From NCBI RefSeq assembly GCF_947494055.1, contig NZ_CANLTR010000008.1, forward strand, positions 1 to 64,000: a stretch of DNA of 64,000 bases, written 5' to 3'. Positions 52,057 through 62,268 of the stretch are shown piece by piece. The stretch is from an uncultured Jannaschia sp. Lineage in GTDB: Bacteria > Pseudomonadota > Alphaproteobacteria > Rhodobacterales > Rhodobacteraceae. Position numbers and translations under genes: made by a program. Positions within the stretch are counted from its first letter, which is position 1. Each line of letters begins with the position of its first letter. Below the pieces are notes generated by a model that worked only from the letters and a program-made list of their open reading frames with translations, ran no database searches and was not told the origin of the DNA.

Positions 52057-52767
52057 ATGCCGTCAATCGAGGCCCGGATGCAGCCCAGACCGCCGAACCC
52101 GTTCAACGACCTGCCGCCGCTCGTCGTCGCGCTCGCGCTGGTGATCGCGGGGGTCGAACTGATCTTCCAGGCGGGGGCGTCGGGTTTCGTGGGCGGACAG
52201 GCGGCCGTGGGCTGGCGGCTCACCGCGCTCGAGACGTGGTCGGTGCGCGCGGACGTATGGGACTGGATGCTGCGGACGCGGCAGGCGCCGCTGGACGAGG
52301 TGGCGCGGGTCTTCGCCTATCCGTTCGTACATTCGGGCTTCACCCATGCCGCCATGGTCTGCGTGTTCGTACTGGCGCTGGGCAACGTGGTGGCGCCGGT
52401 CTATCCGGGCTGGCGGCTCTTGGTGATCTTCTTCGGTGCCGCGCTGGGCGGGGCCTTGGTCTACCTGCTGCTCTTCGATGCGCGGTCGCCGCTCTACGGG
52501 GGCTATCCGCCGGCCTACGGCCTGATCGGGGCGTTCACCTACCTGACGCAGCGGGGGCTGACGCGGGCCGATCCGGCGAAGGCGTTCCTGCTGATCGGGC
52601 TCCTCCTTGCCATCCAGCCGGTCTTCGGGCTGCTGCTGGCGCGCAACTTCGCCTGGTTGCCGGACTGGAGCGCCGATCTGGGCGGGGCGGCATGCGGCTA
52701 CCTCGCGGCGATGCTGCTCTTTCCCGGCGCGCTGCACCGCATCCGGGACCGCCTGCGTCAGCGCTGA
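52057..52767 (+). CDS. rhomboid-like membrane protein lacking the catalytic dyad
   Basis: 236 residues, six predicted membrane segments in the rhomboid arrangement, with the first-half FVHSGFTHAAMVCVFVLALG keeping the structural histidines. At the catalytic serine position (normally GxSG) it reads LYGGYPPAYGLIGAF, and at the catalytic histidine position (normally AHLGG) it reads WSADLGGAACGYL. Both active residues are therefore absent. It is probably a pseudoprotease. ATGs at 52057 and 52078 are both possible. Its 3' end overlaps convergent murJ by 10 nt. Confidence 0.8.
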   Translation: MPSIEARMQPRPPNPFNDLPPLVVALALVIAGVELIFQAGASGFVGGQAAVGWRLTALETWSVRADVWDWMLRTRQAPLDEVARVFAYPFVHSGFTHAAMVCVFVLALGNVVAPVYPGWRLLVIFFGAALGGALVYLLLFDARSPLYGGYPPAYGLIGAFTYLTQRGLTRADPAKAFLLIGLLLAIQPVFGLLLARNFAWLPDWSADLGGAACGYLAAMLLFPGALHRIRDRLRQR

Positions 52768-54338
52768 CGCCGTGTGGCGCCGCGCAGCTCGGCCATCCGG
52801 AACGCGCCCATGAGCTGCGCGAAGGCGAAGTAGGACAGCATTCCGAAGCCCACGAGGATGGCCAGCGCGGCCCCGCGCCATGCGCCGCCGAAGAGCGGGC
52901 CGAGCGCGAGGTTCATCGCCCAGAGGACGACGCCCATCAGGAACGCGGCCGCCACGATTCCCCAGGCCCGCCGGCGCGCCCGCTGGTCGAGCACGGCCAC
53001 GGTGCCGAGCCCGCGCACACCGCGCGCGAGCAGCCAGACCATCGCCCAGGCGGCGAGCGTCGTGCCGAGCGCGGCGGCGGGCCATCCGATGAGGGGCGCG
53101 AGGCCGATCGCGACGGCGGCATTCACCACGAGGGAGACGACGGCGTAGCGGAGCGGACTGCGCGTGTCCTCCCGCGCGAAGTAGAGCGGCTGCAGCACCT
53201 TCTGGAGCACGAAGGCGGGCAGGCCCAGGGCGTAGATCATCAGCGCCAGCGCGGTGGCGGCGGTGTCGTCCACGTCGAAGGCGCCGCGTTCGAAGAGGAC
53301 GGAGACGAGCGGGAAGGGCACGACGAGGAGCGCCACCGCGGAAGGCAGGGTCAGGAGCCAGGAGAACTCGAAGGCGCGGGAATAGGCCTGCTGCTGCCCC
53401 TCGGTGTCGCCGGCACGGACGCGGCGGGAGAGGTCGGGGAGAAGGACGACGCCGATGGCGATGCCGACCACGCCGAGGGGCAGCTGGTAGAGGCGATCGG
53501 CGTAGTTCAGCCATGCCACCGCGCCGTCGAAGTAGCTCGCCACCTGCCGCCCGACGAGGAGGTTCACCTGCACCACGCCGCCCGCCAGCGCAGCGGGGGC
53601 GGCGATGACGAGGAGGCGCTTCAGGTCGGGCGTCATCCGCGGACGATGGCGCGGCAGAAGGCGGTGCCCGGCGCGCGCGGCGGCCCACCAGACGAGGCCG
53701 AGCTGCACCAGTCCGCCGAGCGGGACCGACCAGACGAGGCCGCGCGCGATCAGGCGCGAATGGGTCGGCGCCTCGAGCCAGTCCCAGAGCTCGGGTCGTG
53801 CCCAGACGGCGAGCATCGCGGCGATGAAGACGACGTTGAGGAGCGCGGGCGCCGCGGCGGCGGCGAGGAAGCGGTTGTTGGAGTTCAACACGCCCGAGAC
53901 CAGCGCGGCGAGCGAGATAAGCAGGATGTAGGGGAAGGCGATCCGGCCGTACATGACGGCGAGGGTGAACCGTTCGTCCTCCGCGAAGCCCGACGCCATC
54001 GCCAGGACGAGCGCCGGCATCGCGACGATGCCCAGCACGGTGAAGGCGGTCAGGATCACGACCATGCCGGCCACCGCATCGCGGGCAAAGGCGTCGGCCT
54101 CGCCCGCATCGCCCTCGAGCTTCTTGGCGTAGAGCGGCACGAAGGCCATGTTGAACGCGCCCTCGGCGAAGAAGCGGCGGAACATGTTGGGCAGCGAGAA
54201 GGCCACGAAGAACGCTTCCGCCGCCGCCCCCGTGCCGAGGAACCGTGCGATCAGGATGTCGCGCGCGAAGCCGAGGATGCGCGACAGGAGGGTCCAGCCT
54301 CCCACGGTGAGGAAGCCCTTGACGAGGCGTGGGGCCAT
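52758..54338 (-). CDS. murJ: lipid II flippase MurJ
   Basis: 526 residues with about 14 membrane helices. N-terminal KGFLTVGGWTLLSRILGFAR, FRRFFAEGAFNMAFVPLYAK and VQVNLLVGRQVASYFDGAVA with ADRLYQLPLGVVGIAIGVVL are MVF-family hallmarks. Flips the lipid-linked peptidoglycan precursor. The start lies 1 nt after the glnD stop, so the two are translated together. Confidence 0.95.
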   Translation of the reverse strand: MAPRLVKGFLTVGGWTLLSRILGFARDILIARFLGTGAAAEAFFVAFSLPNMFRRFFAEGAFNMAFVPLYAKKLEGDAGEADAFARDAVAGMVVILTAFTVLGIVAMPALVLAMASGFAEDERFTLAVMYGRIAFPYILLISLAALVSGVLNSNNRFLAAAAAPALLNVVFIAAMLAVWARPELWDWLEAPTHSRLIARGLVWSVPLGGLVQLGLVWWAAARAGHRLLPRHRPRMTPDLKRLLVIAAPAALAGGVVQVNLLVGRQVASYFDGAVAWLNYADRLYQLPLGVVGIAIGVVLLPDLSRRVRAGDTEGQQQAYSRAFEFSWLLTLPSAVALLVVPFPLVSVLFERGAFDVDDTAATALALMIYALGLPAFVLQKVLQPLYFAREDTRSPLRYAVVSLVVNAAVAIGLAPLIGWPAAALGTTLAAWAMVWLLARGVRGLGTVAVLDQRARRRAWGIVAAAFLMGVVLWAMNLALGPLFGGAWRGAALAILVGFGMLSYFAFAQLMGAFRMAELRGATRRQR

Positions 54339-54339
54339 G

Positions 54340-57030
54340 TCAGGCGCCGGCGCGTTCGGCCGCGCGGTCGATGGCGGCGTGGAGCTTGCGCGTCAGTGCG
54401 TCCTGCTTGGATTTCGACACGATCTTCAGGCCGAACAGGTCCTTCACGTAGAAGTTGTCGACGACCTGCACGCCGTAGGTCGCGATGACGGCCTGCGCGA
54501 TGTAGATGTTGGCGTTGGCCAGCGCCTGCGTCAGGTCGTAGAGCAGGCCGGGCCGGTCGCGGGTGTCGACCTCGATGATCGTGTAGATGTCCGACCCCTC
54601 GTTGTCGAAGCTGATATTGGTGGCCACACGGAACCGACGCTCGCGCTTCTTGATCTCGCGGCCCTCGAGCTCGCGCCGGGTGGCGACCTCGCCGTGCAGG
54701 ATGCGCTCGATCATCGAACGCAGGCGCGGCAGGCGGGAAGGCTCGTAGGGGTGGCCGTCGGCGTCCTGCAGCCAGAACACGCTCGTCGCATAGCCGTCGC
54801 GCGAGGTGTAGGTCCGCGCGTCCACGATATTCGCGCCCACGAGGCTCAGCGCGCCGGCCAGCCGGGAGAAGATGCCGGGATGGTCCTGACAGGCCATCAG
54901 CACGCGGGTCGCGTCCCGCTCCTCGTCGGCCTCGAGGTCGAAGCGGATCTCGTCCTCGCCCAGCCCGACGAGCAGGCTGGCGAACGCGACCTGCGCGGCG
55001 GTCGGGATGCCCTGCCAGTAGGGGCCGTAATGACGGGCGATCTCAGCGCGCTTCCGGCCCTCGGTCCAGTCCGTCATCGCCTCCCGGAAGAGCTGCTTGG
55101 CCTTCTTCTCGCGGGTCTCGCGGTTGACGTCCTCGAGACCGTTCTCCAATGCAGCGGCGGTGGCGCGGTGCAGCGCGCGCAGCATCTGCGCCTTCCAGTT
55201 GTTCCAGACGTTCGGTCCGACCCCGCGGATGTCGCAGACGGTCACGACGGTGAGCAGGTCCAGCCGCTCGCGCGTCTTCACCGCCTTGGCGAAGTCCCGG
55301 ATCGTGCGCGGGTCGGAGATGTCGCGCTTCTGCGCCATGTCCGACATCAGCAGGTGGTGGCGCACCAGCCATTCCACCGTCTCCGCCTCGCGCGGACGCA
55401 GGCCGAGGCGGGGCGCGACGCTGCGGGCGATGCGGGCACCGAGGATCGCGTGATCTTCCTGCCGGCCCTTGCCGATGTCGTGCAGGAGCAGCGCGATGTA
55501 GAGGATGCGCCGGCTTATCCCCGCATCGAGGATCGAGGTGACGAGGGGCAGGCTCTCGGAGAGCTCGCCGCGCTCGATCTGCGCGAGGTTGGAGATCACC
55601 TGGATCGTGTGCTCGTCCACCGTGTAGGCATGATACATGTTGAACTGCATCATCGCGACGATGGGCGCGAATTCGGGGATGAAGGCCGACAGGACCTCGA
55701 GCTCGTTCATCCGGCGCAGGGCACGCTCCGGGTTTCCGTGCTTCAGGAGCAGGTTCATGAAGATCCGCGCCGCGGCCGGGGAATCCCTCAGCTCGCGGTC
55801 GACCAGTTGCCGGTTCGCCGCCACCAGACGCATCGCGTGCGGATGCAGGAACATGCCGAGCCGCAGCGCCTCGTCGAAGACGCCCAGCATGTTGATCGGC
55901 TGGGCGAGGAACGCCGCTTCGTCCGCCACGTCGAGCCGGCCCTGACGCTCGGCGAAGGGCGCCCGGATCCGGCGGCGGCGCTTGAACAGGCCCAGCAGCG
56001 CCGGCTCCCGCTTCACATTGTCCGCCTCCAGCGCGACCAGCAGGATGCGCGTCAGCTCGCCCACGCGGGTGGCGTGGCGGAAGTAGTCCTGCATGAAATG
56101 CTCGACGGCGCGGCGGCCGGCATGGTCGCGGTAGCCCATCGCGCCGGCCACATCGACCTGCATGTCGAAGGTCAGGAGGTCGGCGGCGCGGTCGGCGATC
56201 AGGTGCATGTGGCAGCGCACGCACCACAGGAATCGCTCCGCGCCCTCGAAGGCGTCGAACTCGTCGGCGGTGAAGACGTCGAGCCGGACGAGTTCCCTGG
56301 TGCTCCGGACGTTGTAGCGATATTTGGCGATCCAGTAGAGCGTCTGGAGGTCGCGCAGGCCCCCCTTCGCCTCCTTCACGTTCGGCTCGAGGATGTAGCG
56401 CTGACCGCCGTGCTTCTGCAGGCGCTGGTCGCGCTCGGCGAGCTTGGCCTCGATGAAGTCGGAGGCGGTGCTGCGGAACAGGTCCTTCCAGAGCCTTACC
56501 GTCAGCGTGCCGGGCAGCGCCGCGTCGCCGCAGATCTGCCGCCGTTCGAGGAGGGCGGTGCGGATCGTGTAATCTTCGGTGCCCAGGCGGATGCAGTCCT
56601 TCACCGTCCGGGTGGAATGGCCGACCTTCAGTTTCAGGTCCCACAGGATGTAGAGCATCGATTCGATGACGCTCTCCACCCAGGGCGTCAGCTTCCACGG
56701 CGTCAGGAACAGCAGGTCCACGTCCGAGAACGGCGCCATCTCGCCGCGTCCGTAGCCGCCGACGGCGAGCACGGCGAAGCGCTCGCCTTCGGTGGGGTTC
56801 GGGCAGGGATGCAGCACGCGGCTCGCCACGAGCCAGGCGCATTGCACCAGGCGGTCGGTCAGGTGTGCGTAGGACCGGGTCACGGTCCGGGCACGGACAG
56901 GATCGGCCCGGAACGCCGCCGCGATCGTCTCCCGCCCGCGCGCCTGCGCATCGGCCAGCACGCCGACCACGGCGCGGCGCAGCGCGATGCCCTCGCCGCC
57001 GGCGATGGCCGCGTCGAGGGCGGCGAGCAC
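54340..57030 (-). CDS. glnD: [protein-PII] uridylyltransferase/uridylyl-removing enzyme
   Basis: About 896 residues. Nucleotidyltransferase site VGGYGRGEMAPFSDVDLLFL, HD domain (YIALLLHDIGKGRQEDH), and two ACT domains near the end (DHPGIFSRLAGALSLVGANI and DRPGLLYDLTQALANANIYI). It modifies PII in response to glutamine. In-frame sequence homologous to other GlnD N-termini continues about 30 codons further upstream (LIVAPDALFDDAAV) but has no ATG, GTG or TTG; the GTG at 57030 is the first usual codon, so the start is uncertain. Confidence 0.94.
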   Translation of the reverse strand: MLAALDAAIAGGEGIALRRAVVGVLADAQARGRETIAAAFRADPVRARTVTRSYAHLTDRLVQCAWLVASRVLHPCPNPTEGERFAVLAVGGYGRGEMAPFSDVDLLFLTPWKLTPWVESVIESMLYILWDLKLKVGHSTRTVKDCIRLGTEDYTIRTALLERRQICGDAALPGTLTVRLWKDLFRSTASDFIEAKLAERDQRLQKHGGQRYILEPNVKEAKGGLRDLQTLYWIAKYRYNVRSTRELVRLDVFTADEFDAFEGAERFLWCVRCHMHLIADRAADLLTFDMQVDVAGAMGYRDHAGRRAVEHFMQDYFRHATRVGELTRILLVALEADNVKREPALLGLFKRRRRIRAPFAERQGRLDVADEAAFLAQPINMLGVFDEALRLGMFLHPHAMRLVAANRQLVDRELRDSPAAARIFMNLLLKHGNPERALRRMNELEVLSAFIPEFAPIVAMMQFNMYHAYTVDEHTIQVISNLAQIERGELSESLPLVTSILDAGISRRILYIALLLHDIGKGRQEDHAILGARIARSVAPRLGLRPREAETVEWLVRHHLLMSDMAQKRDISDPRTIRDFAKAVKTRERLDLLTVVTVCDIRGVGPNVWNNWKAQMLRALHRATAAALENGLEDVNRETREKKAKQLFREAMTDWTEGRKRAEIARHYGPYWQGIPTAAQVAFASLLVGLGEDEIRFDLEADEERDATRVLMACQDHPGIFSRLAGALSLVGANIVDARTYTSRDGYATSVFWLQDADGHPYEPSRLPRLRSMIERILHGEVATRRELEGREIKKRERRFRVATNISFDNEGSDIYTIIEVDTRDRPGLLYDLTQALANANIYIAQAVIATYGVQVVDNFYVKDLFGLKIVSKSKQDALTRKLHAAIDRAAERAGA

Positions 57031-57127
57031 GGCCGCGTCGTCGAAGAGGGCGTCCGGCGCGACGATCAGCGCCGTGTCGGGCGCAGCCTCGGGCAGGTCG
57101 TTTGTGTTGAAGGCCGGGGCCGGTCCG

Positions 57128-58324
57128 TTACGATCCGGCGCCGCCGAAGCTGTTCGGGGCAGGGCTGACCACCTGTATCTGTCGGTTCACGATCTGTGCG
57201 ACGGCCAGCGCCCGGTCGTTGGTGCCGTCGCCGCGCAGGCGGAATACCCCGCCCGTGCCGGCAAAGCCAGCGTTCGCGGTCAGGGTTCCGCGGCCCACGG
57301 TCTGGCCCCGTCCGGCGATCGCGCCGATCGCCGCCACGCCGTCATAGGCGAGGCTGGCGAGCGGGTGCGGCTGCGCGCCGTAGGCGCCGGCGTAGCGGGC
57401 GTTGAACTGCGCCAGCGGTGCCGGGTCGGGCAGCGCGAAATAGCCGCCCTGCAGCCCCGGCAGCGACAGCGCGTCGGTCGGGATGTCCCAGCGGGTCAGG
57501 CCGAGGAAACGGGTCTCCTCGTCGCCCAGTCCCTGCTCGCTCAGGAGCTGGGAGATGACGGGAAGGTCGGCGGAGGTGTTGCCGGTCAGGAAGACGGCGT
57601 TCGTACCCGTCGCCTCAGCCCGCTCAGCGATTTGGGGCGCGGCGGCGGCGATCCCCTGCTGGCTCAACTGGTAGGGGACGGAACCGGTGATCTGCGCGCC
57701 CGTGCCGCCCGCGGCCCGCGCGATGGCGGCGTTGGCGACGGTTCCGGCCTCGTCGGAGGCATGGGTGACGAGGACACGGTTGCGGCCCTGCGCCGCCGCG
57801 AAGCCCAGCACACGGCGGGCGGTGTTCTCGAACGTGTTGCCCAGAACCCAGACATTGCCGCCGGCGATGGCGGTGTTGTTGGAGAAGCTCAGCACCGGGA
57901 CGGCCGACCCGGACACGGCGTTGCCCACGGCCACGGCGTTGTCCTGGTAAAGGGGACCGAGGATGACCTGGGCGCCTGCCGAGAGCGCGGCCTCCGCGGC
58001 GGCAGTGGCGCCGGCGGGCGTGCCCTGCGTCGGATAGACGTTCAGCGTCACGGTGGCGCCGCCCAGATCGGCCACGGCGAGACGCGCCGCGTTCTCGAGG
58101 TTGCGCGCGATGAGATCGTCGGTCGGCCGCGCCGAACCCTGCGGCACCAGCAGCGCCACCCGGACCGGTCCGTCGCCCTGGACCCCGCCCGCGCCGGAGC
58201 CGGAGAGGACCGGGCCGCCGACGTTGCAGGCCGCGAGCGTGGCGGAGGCGGCGACAAGGGCCGCGCCCTTGCGCGCCCGGCGCATGAATGAGACGAGTCT
58301 GGCGCGAAGGCCGCGGATGGACAT
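57128..58324 (-). CDS. penicillin-binding protein activator (LpoA-like) lipoprotein
   Basis: 398 residues. Signal peptide ending ALVAASATLAACNVGG (lipobox LAAC), then a type 1 periplasmic-binding fold: RVALLVPQGSARPTDDLIAR, AQVILGPLYQDNAVAVGNAV, VPVLSFSNNTAIAGGNVW, FLGLTRWDIPTDALSLPG and ASLAYDGVAAIGAIA. Relatives activate peptidoglycan synthases from the outer membrane or act as sugar/amino-acid receptors; the murJ-glnD neighbourhood favours the former. Divergent from rsmI. Confidence 0.85.
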   Translation of the reverse strand: MSIRGLRARLVSFMRRARKGAALVAASATLAACNVGGPVLSGSGAGGVQGDGPVRVALLVPQGSARPTDDLIARNLENAARLAVADLGGATVTLNVYPTQGTPAGATAAAEAALSAGAQVILGPLYQDNAVAVGNAVSGSAVPVLSFSNNTAIAGGNVWVLGNTFENTARRVLGFAAAQGRNRVLVTHASDEAGTVANAAIARAAGGTGAQITGSVPYQLSQQGIAAAAPQIAERAEATGTNAVFLTGNTSADLPVISQLLSEQGLGDEETRFLGLTRWDIPTDALSLPGLQGGYFALPDPAPLAQFNARYAGAYGAQPHPLASLAYDGVAAIGAIAGRGQTVGRGTLTANAGFAGTGGVFRLRGDGTNDRALAVAQIVNRQIQVVSPAPNSFGGAGS

Positions 58325-58408
58325 GGCGTGATCTCCCGGAATCGCACCCTCACGGGCGCGTGACGTCGCGGCGACGCTAGTGCGGCCGACCGGGCGAGTA
58401 AACGGTGG

Positions 58409-59281
58409 ATGAAGGAGCGTGCGCGAATGGCGGAGATCGGCGGGATCGAGGCGGCGCTGCACCTCGTCGCGGTGCCAATCGGTGCCGCGCGCGACATCAC
58501 GCTGCGCGCGCTCGACCTGCTCGCAGGCGCGGACGTGCTCGCCGCCGAGGACACGCGCTCGCTGCGCCGGCTGATGGAGATCCACGGCATCCCGCTCGGC
58601 GACCGGCCGCTTCTGGCCTACCACGATCATAACGGCGCGGCGGTGCGACCCAAGCTCGTCGCCCTGCTCCGGGACGGCAAGTCGGTGGCCTACGCGTCCG
58701 AGGCAGGCACGCCGCTCGTGGCCGATCCGGGGTTCCAGCTCGGCGTCGCGGCACGGGCCGAGGGCCTCACCGTCCGCGCGGCGCCGGGGGCCAGCGCCGT
58801 GCTGGCCGCGCTCTGCGTCGCCGGCCTGCCGACCGACCGGTTCCTTTTCGCCGGATTCTTGCCGCCGAAATCTGGCGCGCGGAAGGCAGCGCTGCAGGAG
58901 CTCGCCGCCGTGCCCGCGACGCTGGTCCTCTACGAATCGCCGAAGCGGCTCGCCGCGATGCTGCGCGACGCGGCGGAGGTGCTGGGCGCGCGGGAAGCAG
59001 CCATCTGCCGGGAGCTGACCAAGCGGTTCGAGGAGGTGCGGCGCGGTCCGCTCGACGCGCTCGCCGTGGCCTACGGGGACGAGGCCCCGCGTGGCGAGAT
59101 CGTCGTCGTGATCGACCGGCCTGCGGTTCGGGACGCGGACCCGGACACCCTGCGCGACGCGCTGCGGGCCGCGATGGCGGAGGGTTCCGTCAAGGATGCC
59201 GCGCAGGAGATCTCGGACGCGTTCGGCGTGCCCCGCCGGCAGGTCTACGAAATGGCACTCGCCCTCAAGGACGAGACGTGA
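58409..59281 (+). CDS. rsmI: 16S rRNA (cytidine-1402-2'-O)-methyltransferase
   Basis: 290 residues, tetrapyrrole-methylase fold: [68 protein letters not shown] and [12 protein letters not shown]. Methylates C1402 with RsmH. The start is at 58409; an internal ATG at 58427 is an alternative. The stop overlaps the yraN GTG start (GTGA at 59278-59281). Confidence 0.94.
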   Translation: MKERARMAEIGGIEAALHLVAVPIGAARDITLRALDLLAGADVLAAEDTRSLRRLMEIHGIPLGDRPLLAYHDHNGAAVRPKLVALLRDGKSVAYASEAGTPLVADPGFQLGVAARAEGLTVRAAPGASAVLAALCVAGLPTDRFLFAGFLPPKSGARKAALQELAAVPATLVLYESPKRLAAMLRDAAEVLGAREAAICRELTKRFEEVRRGPLDALAVAYGDEAPRGEIVVVIDRPAVRDADPDTLRDALRAAMAEGSVKDAAQEISDAFGVPRRQVYEMALALKDET

Positions 59282-59631
59282 GCGGCTCCGGTTCGTACCA
59301 TGCCGGGCGTGCCGCCGAGGAGATCGTCGCCCGCCTCTACGAAACCGAGGGCTACCGCGTCATTGCCCGGCGCTGGCGTGGGCAGGGCGGCGAGATCGAC
59401 GTGATCGTCGCGCGGGAGGCGGAGACGGTCTTCGTCGAGGTGAAGTCCAGCGCGACCCACGCCGCTGCCGCGTGGCGGGTGAGCCCGCGGCAGGTCCGGC
59501 GCCTGTTCGACGCGGCTGCCGAATACATGGGCGCCCTGCCGGGCGGGCAGGACAGCGCCGTGCGCTTCGACGTGGCGCTCGTCGACGGGACCGGGCGGGT
59601 GGAGGTGATGGAGAACGCGCTCTCCGCCTGA
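59278..59631 (+). CDS. UPF0102/YraN family protein
   Basis: 117 residues: [46 protein letters not shown] in two runs ([11 protein letters not shown] and VFVEVKSS). E-I-D and E-V-K are the restriction-nuclease-fold residues of the family, whose function is unknown. GTG start overlaps the rsmI stop. The rsmI-yraN-gshB order is typical of these bacteria. Confidence 0.92.
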   Translation: MSGSGSYHAGRAAEEIVARLYETEGYRVIARRWRGQGGEIDVIVAREAETVFVEVKSSATHAAAAWRVSPRQVRRLFDAAAEYMGALPGGQDSAVRFDVALVDGTGRVEVMENALSA

Positions 59632-59690
59632 TTGCCCCGGGCCGCCGGCTGCGCCATCTAGCGCGGGACCGAACGCGCAGGAGACGCCCC

Positions 59691-60638
59691 ATGCCCAAAT
59701 CCCTCAAGGTCGGCTTCCAGATGGACCCGGTCGAACGCGTCGACATCGACGCCGACAGCAGCTTCCGCATTGCCATCGAAGCCCAGGATCGCGGCCATTC
59801 GCTCGTCTACTGGACGCCGGACCAACTCATCTACGACGAGGGGCGCATCGGAGCGCGCGCGCGGCCGATGGAATTGCGCCGCGAGCGGGGCAACCACGTC
59901 ACGCTGGGCGAGCCTGTGGATCTCGATCTCTCGGAGCTCGACGTCGTCTGGCTGCGTCAGGACCCGCCCTTCGACATGGCCTACATCACCAACACGCACC
60001 TGCTGGATCGCATCCACCCGGAGACGCTGGTCGTGAACGACCCGACCTGGGTGCGGGGCTGGCCCGAGAAGCTGATGGTGCTGGACTTCCCGGAGCTGAC
60101 GCCCCCGACGGCCATCGCTCGCGACCTGACCCGCCTCAAGGCCTTTCGCGAACGTCACGGAGAGGTCATCCTGAAGCCGCTCTATGGCAATGGCGGCGCG
60201 GGCGTGTTCCACCTGAGCGAGCTGGACCGGAACCTGAACTCGCTGCACGAGCTCTTCAGCCAGATGACGCGCGAGCCGCTGGTGATGCAGAAATACCTGC
60301 CCGCCGTGACGAAGGGCGACAAGCGCATCATCCTCGTCGACGGGGAGGCCATCGGCGCCATCAACCGCGTGCCGGCGAAGGGCGAGACGCGGTCGAACAT
60401 GCATGTCGGCGGCCGCGCGGAGAAGGTCGCGATGACCGACCGCGACCGCGAGATCTGCGCGGCGATCGGCCCGCGCCTGCGCGATGCGGGCCAGATCTTC
60501 GTGGGCATCGACGTGATCGGCGAGTACCTGACCGAGATCAACGTGACCTCGCCCACCGGCCTGCAGGAGCTCGAACGCTTCGACGGCACCAACGGCGCGG
60601 CGCTGATCTGGGAGGCGATCGAACGGCGGCGGGCCTGA
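59691..60638 (+). CDS. gshB: glutathione synthetase
   Basis: 315 residues, ATP-grasp. [56 protein letters not shown] (ATP-binding loop), [20 protein letters not shown] and [20 protein letters not shown]. Ligates gamma-glutamylcysteine with glycine. A GGAG precedes the ATG at 59691. Convergent with the yifB-like gene across a repeat-type terminator. Confidence 0.96.
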   Translation: MPKSLKVGFQMDPVERVDIDADSSFRIAIEAQDRGHSLVYWTPDQLIYDEGRIGARARPMELRRERGNHVTLGEPVDLDLSELDVVWLRQDPPFDMAYITNTHLLDRIHPETLVVNDPTWVRGWPEKLMVLDFPELTPPTAIARDLTRLKAFRERHGEVILKPLYGNGGAGVFHLSELDRNLNSLHELFSQMTREPLVMQKYLPAVTKGDKRIILVDGEAIGAINRVPAKGETRSNMHVGGRAEKVAMTDRDREICAAIGPRLRDAGQIFVGIDVIGEYLTEINVTSPTGLQELERFDGTNGAALIWEAIERRRA

Positions 60639-60667
60639 GCCTCTTCTTCTTGGCCGAAATACTCCGG

Positions 60668-60695
60668 GGAGCGCGAGGGGCAGGCCCCTCGCTCC
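60668..60695. terminator. terminator within a roseobacter-type intergenic repeat (copy B)
   Basis: GCGAGGGGC/GCCCCTCGC stem (60673-60681/60684-60692) extended by GGA/TCC, directly preceded by TTCTTGGCCGAAATACTCCG (60648-60667). It lies between the convergent gshB and yifB-like genes and parallels copy A at 50930-50985. Confidence 0.65.
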
Positions 60696-60698
60696 GCC

Positions 60699-62207
60699 CT
60701 AGCCGCTGGCGACCAGCCGGTAGGACAGCGCTTCGGCGACATGGGGGCGGCGTACCGTTTCGGCCCCGTCGAGGTCGGCGATCGTGCGCGCGACCTTGAT
60801 GACGCGGTGGTAGCCGCGCGCCGAGAGGTTGAAGCGCTCGACCGCCTGTAGAAGCATCGCGCGGCCCTCCGCGTCCGGCGCGGCGACTTCCATCAGCGCG
60901 TCGCCCGCGATGTCGGCGTTGACGGTGACGCCCGCCATCCCGTCGTAGCGCGCCGCCTGCACCTCGCGGGCGGCGGCGACGCGGGCGGCGACCGTGGCGG
61001 AGGTCTCGCCCGAAGCGGGAAGCGACAGGTCCGACACTTCGACGGCGGGCACTTCGAGGCGGAGATCGAAGCGGTCCATCAGGGGGCCGGAGATCTTGCC
61101 GATGTAGTCCTCGCCGCAGACGGGCGCCCGGGTGCAGGCGCGCTCGGCGTCGAACAGCATGCCGCAGCGGCACGGGTTCGCGGCGGCCACGAGCAGGAAG
61201 CGGCAGGGATAGCGCACATGCGCGTTGGCCCGCGCGATGACGACCTCGCCCGTCTCGATGGGCTGGCGTAACGTCTCCAGAACCGCGCGCGGGAACTCGG
61301 GAAATTCGTCCATGAAGAGGATGCCGTGATGCGCGAGGCTGATCTGCCCCGGTCCGGCGCGCTTGCCGCCACCGGCGATGGCCGCGACGGAGGCGGTGTG
61401 ATGCGGCTCCTGGAACGGGCGGGCGTGCAGGATGCCGCCTTCGTCGAGCGTGCCGGCCAGCGAGTGGATCATGGATGTCTCGAGCGACTCCATTGCCGAG
61501 AGCGGCGGGAGAAGGCCGGGCAGGCGGGCGGCGAGCATCGACTTCCCCGCGCCGGGCGGGCCGACCATGAAGAGGTGGTGGCGTCCGGCCGCCGCGATCT
61601 CCAGCGCGCGCTTGGCGCGACCCTGTCCGCGCACGTCGCGCAGGCAGGGCCCGTCCGGCGCCGCGGGGACGTGGCCGCGCCGGGCCTCCGGCAGGGGGTT
61701 GTTACCCGTCAGGTGATCGATGAGCACCTTCAGCGACGGCGCCGCGTAGACCGAGGCCGCGCCGACCCAGGCCGCCTCCGGACCGCAGGCCTCGGGGCAG
61801 TAGAGGTCGGCGTCGAGCGAGGCCGCCGTCATCGCGGCAGGCAGGGCGCCCGTCACCGCGACGAGCGCGCCGTCGAGCGACATCTCGCCAAGGCTCACGG
61901 CGCGGGCGACGGAACCGGCGGGCACGATCTCCAGCGCCGCGAGGAGCGACAGCGCGATGGGCAGGTCGAAATGCGCGCCCTCCTTCGGCAGGTCTGCGGG
62001 CGAGAGGTTGATCGTCACCTTCTTCGACGGAAGCGCGATGCCGAGTTCGGAGAGCGCGGTGCGGATGCGATCCTTGGCCTCCGATACGGCCTTGTCGGGC
62101 AGTCCGACCACCGAGAAGCCCGGCAGACCGGGCGTGACCGCGCATTGCACGTCGACGGGCCGCGCCTCGAGCCCCTCGAAGGCCACCGTGGTGGTGCGTG
62201 CGAGCAT
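60699..62207 (-). CDS. YifB/ComM family Mg-chelatase-like AAA+ ATPase
   Basis: 502 residues. N-terminal Lon-like fold (FSVVGLPDKAVSEAKDRIRT), Walker A MVGPPGAGKSMLAARLPGLL, Walker B/ILFMDEFPEF region, a four-cysteine zinc patch (NPCRCGMLFDAERACTRAPVC as two pieces NPCRCGM and ERACTRAPVC), and the C-terminal Mg-chelatase-type helicase lid FNLSARGYHRVIKVARTIAD. ComM members are branch-migration helicases for natural transformation. Alone here. Confidence 0.93.
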   Translation of the reverse strand: MLARTTTVAFEGLEARPVDVQCAVTPGLPGFSVVGLPDKAVSEAKDRIRTALSELGIALPSKKVTINLSPADLPKEGAHFDLPIALSLLAALEIVPAGSVARAVSLGEMSLDGALVAVTGALPAAMTAASLDADLYCPEACGPEAAWVGAASVYAAPSLKVLIDHLTGNNPLPEARRGHVPAAPDGPCLRDVRGQGRAKRALEIAAAGRHHLFMVGPPGAGKSMLAARLPGLLPPLSAMESLETSMIHSLAGTLDEGGILHARPFQEPHHTASVAAIAGGGKRAGPGQISLAHHGILFMDEFPEFPRAVLETLRQPIETGEVVIARANAHVRYPCRFLLVAAANPCRCGMLFDAERACTRAPVCGEDYIGKISGPLMDRFDLRLEVPAVEVSDLSLPASGETSATVAARVAAAREVQAARYDGMAGVTVNADIAGDALMEVAAPDAEGRAMLLQAVERFNLSARGYHRVIKVARTIADLDGAETVRRPHVAEALSYRLVASG

Positions 62208-62268
62208 GTCCGTCTCCGCCTGTGCCCGGTGGGGCTAGCGGATGCGGCGTTGCGGTCCGGTTAACGGC

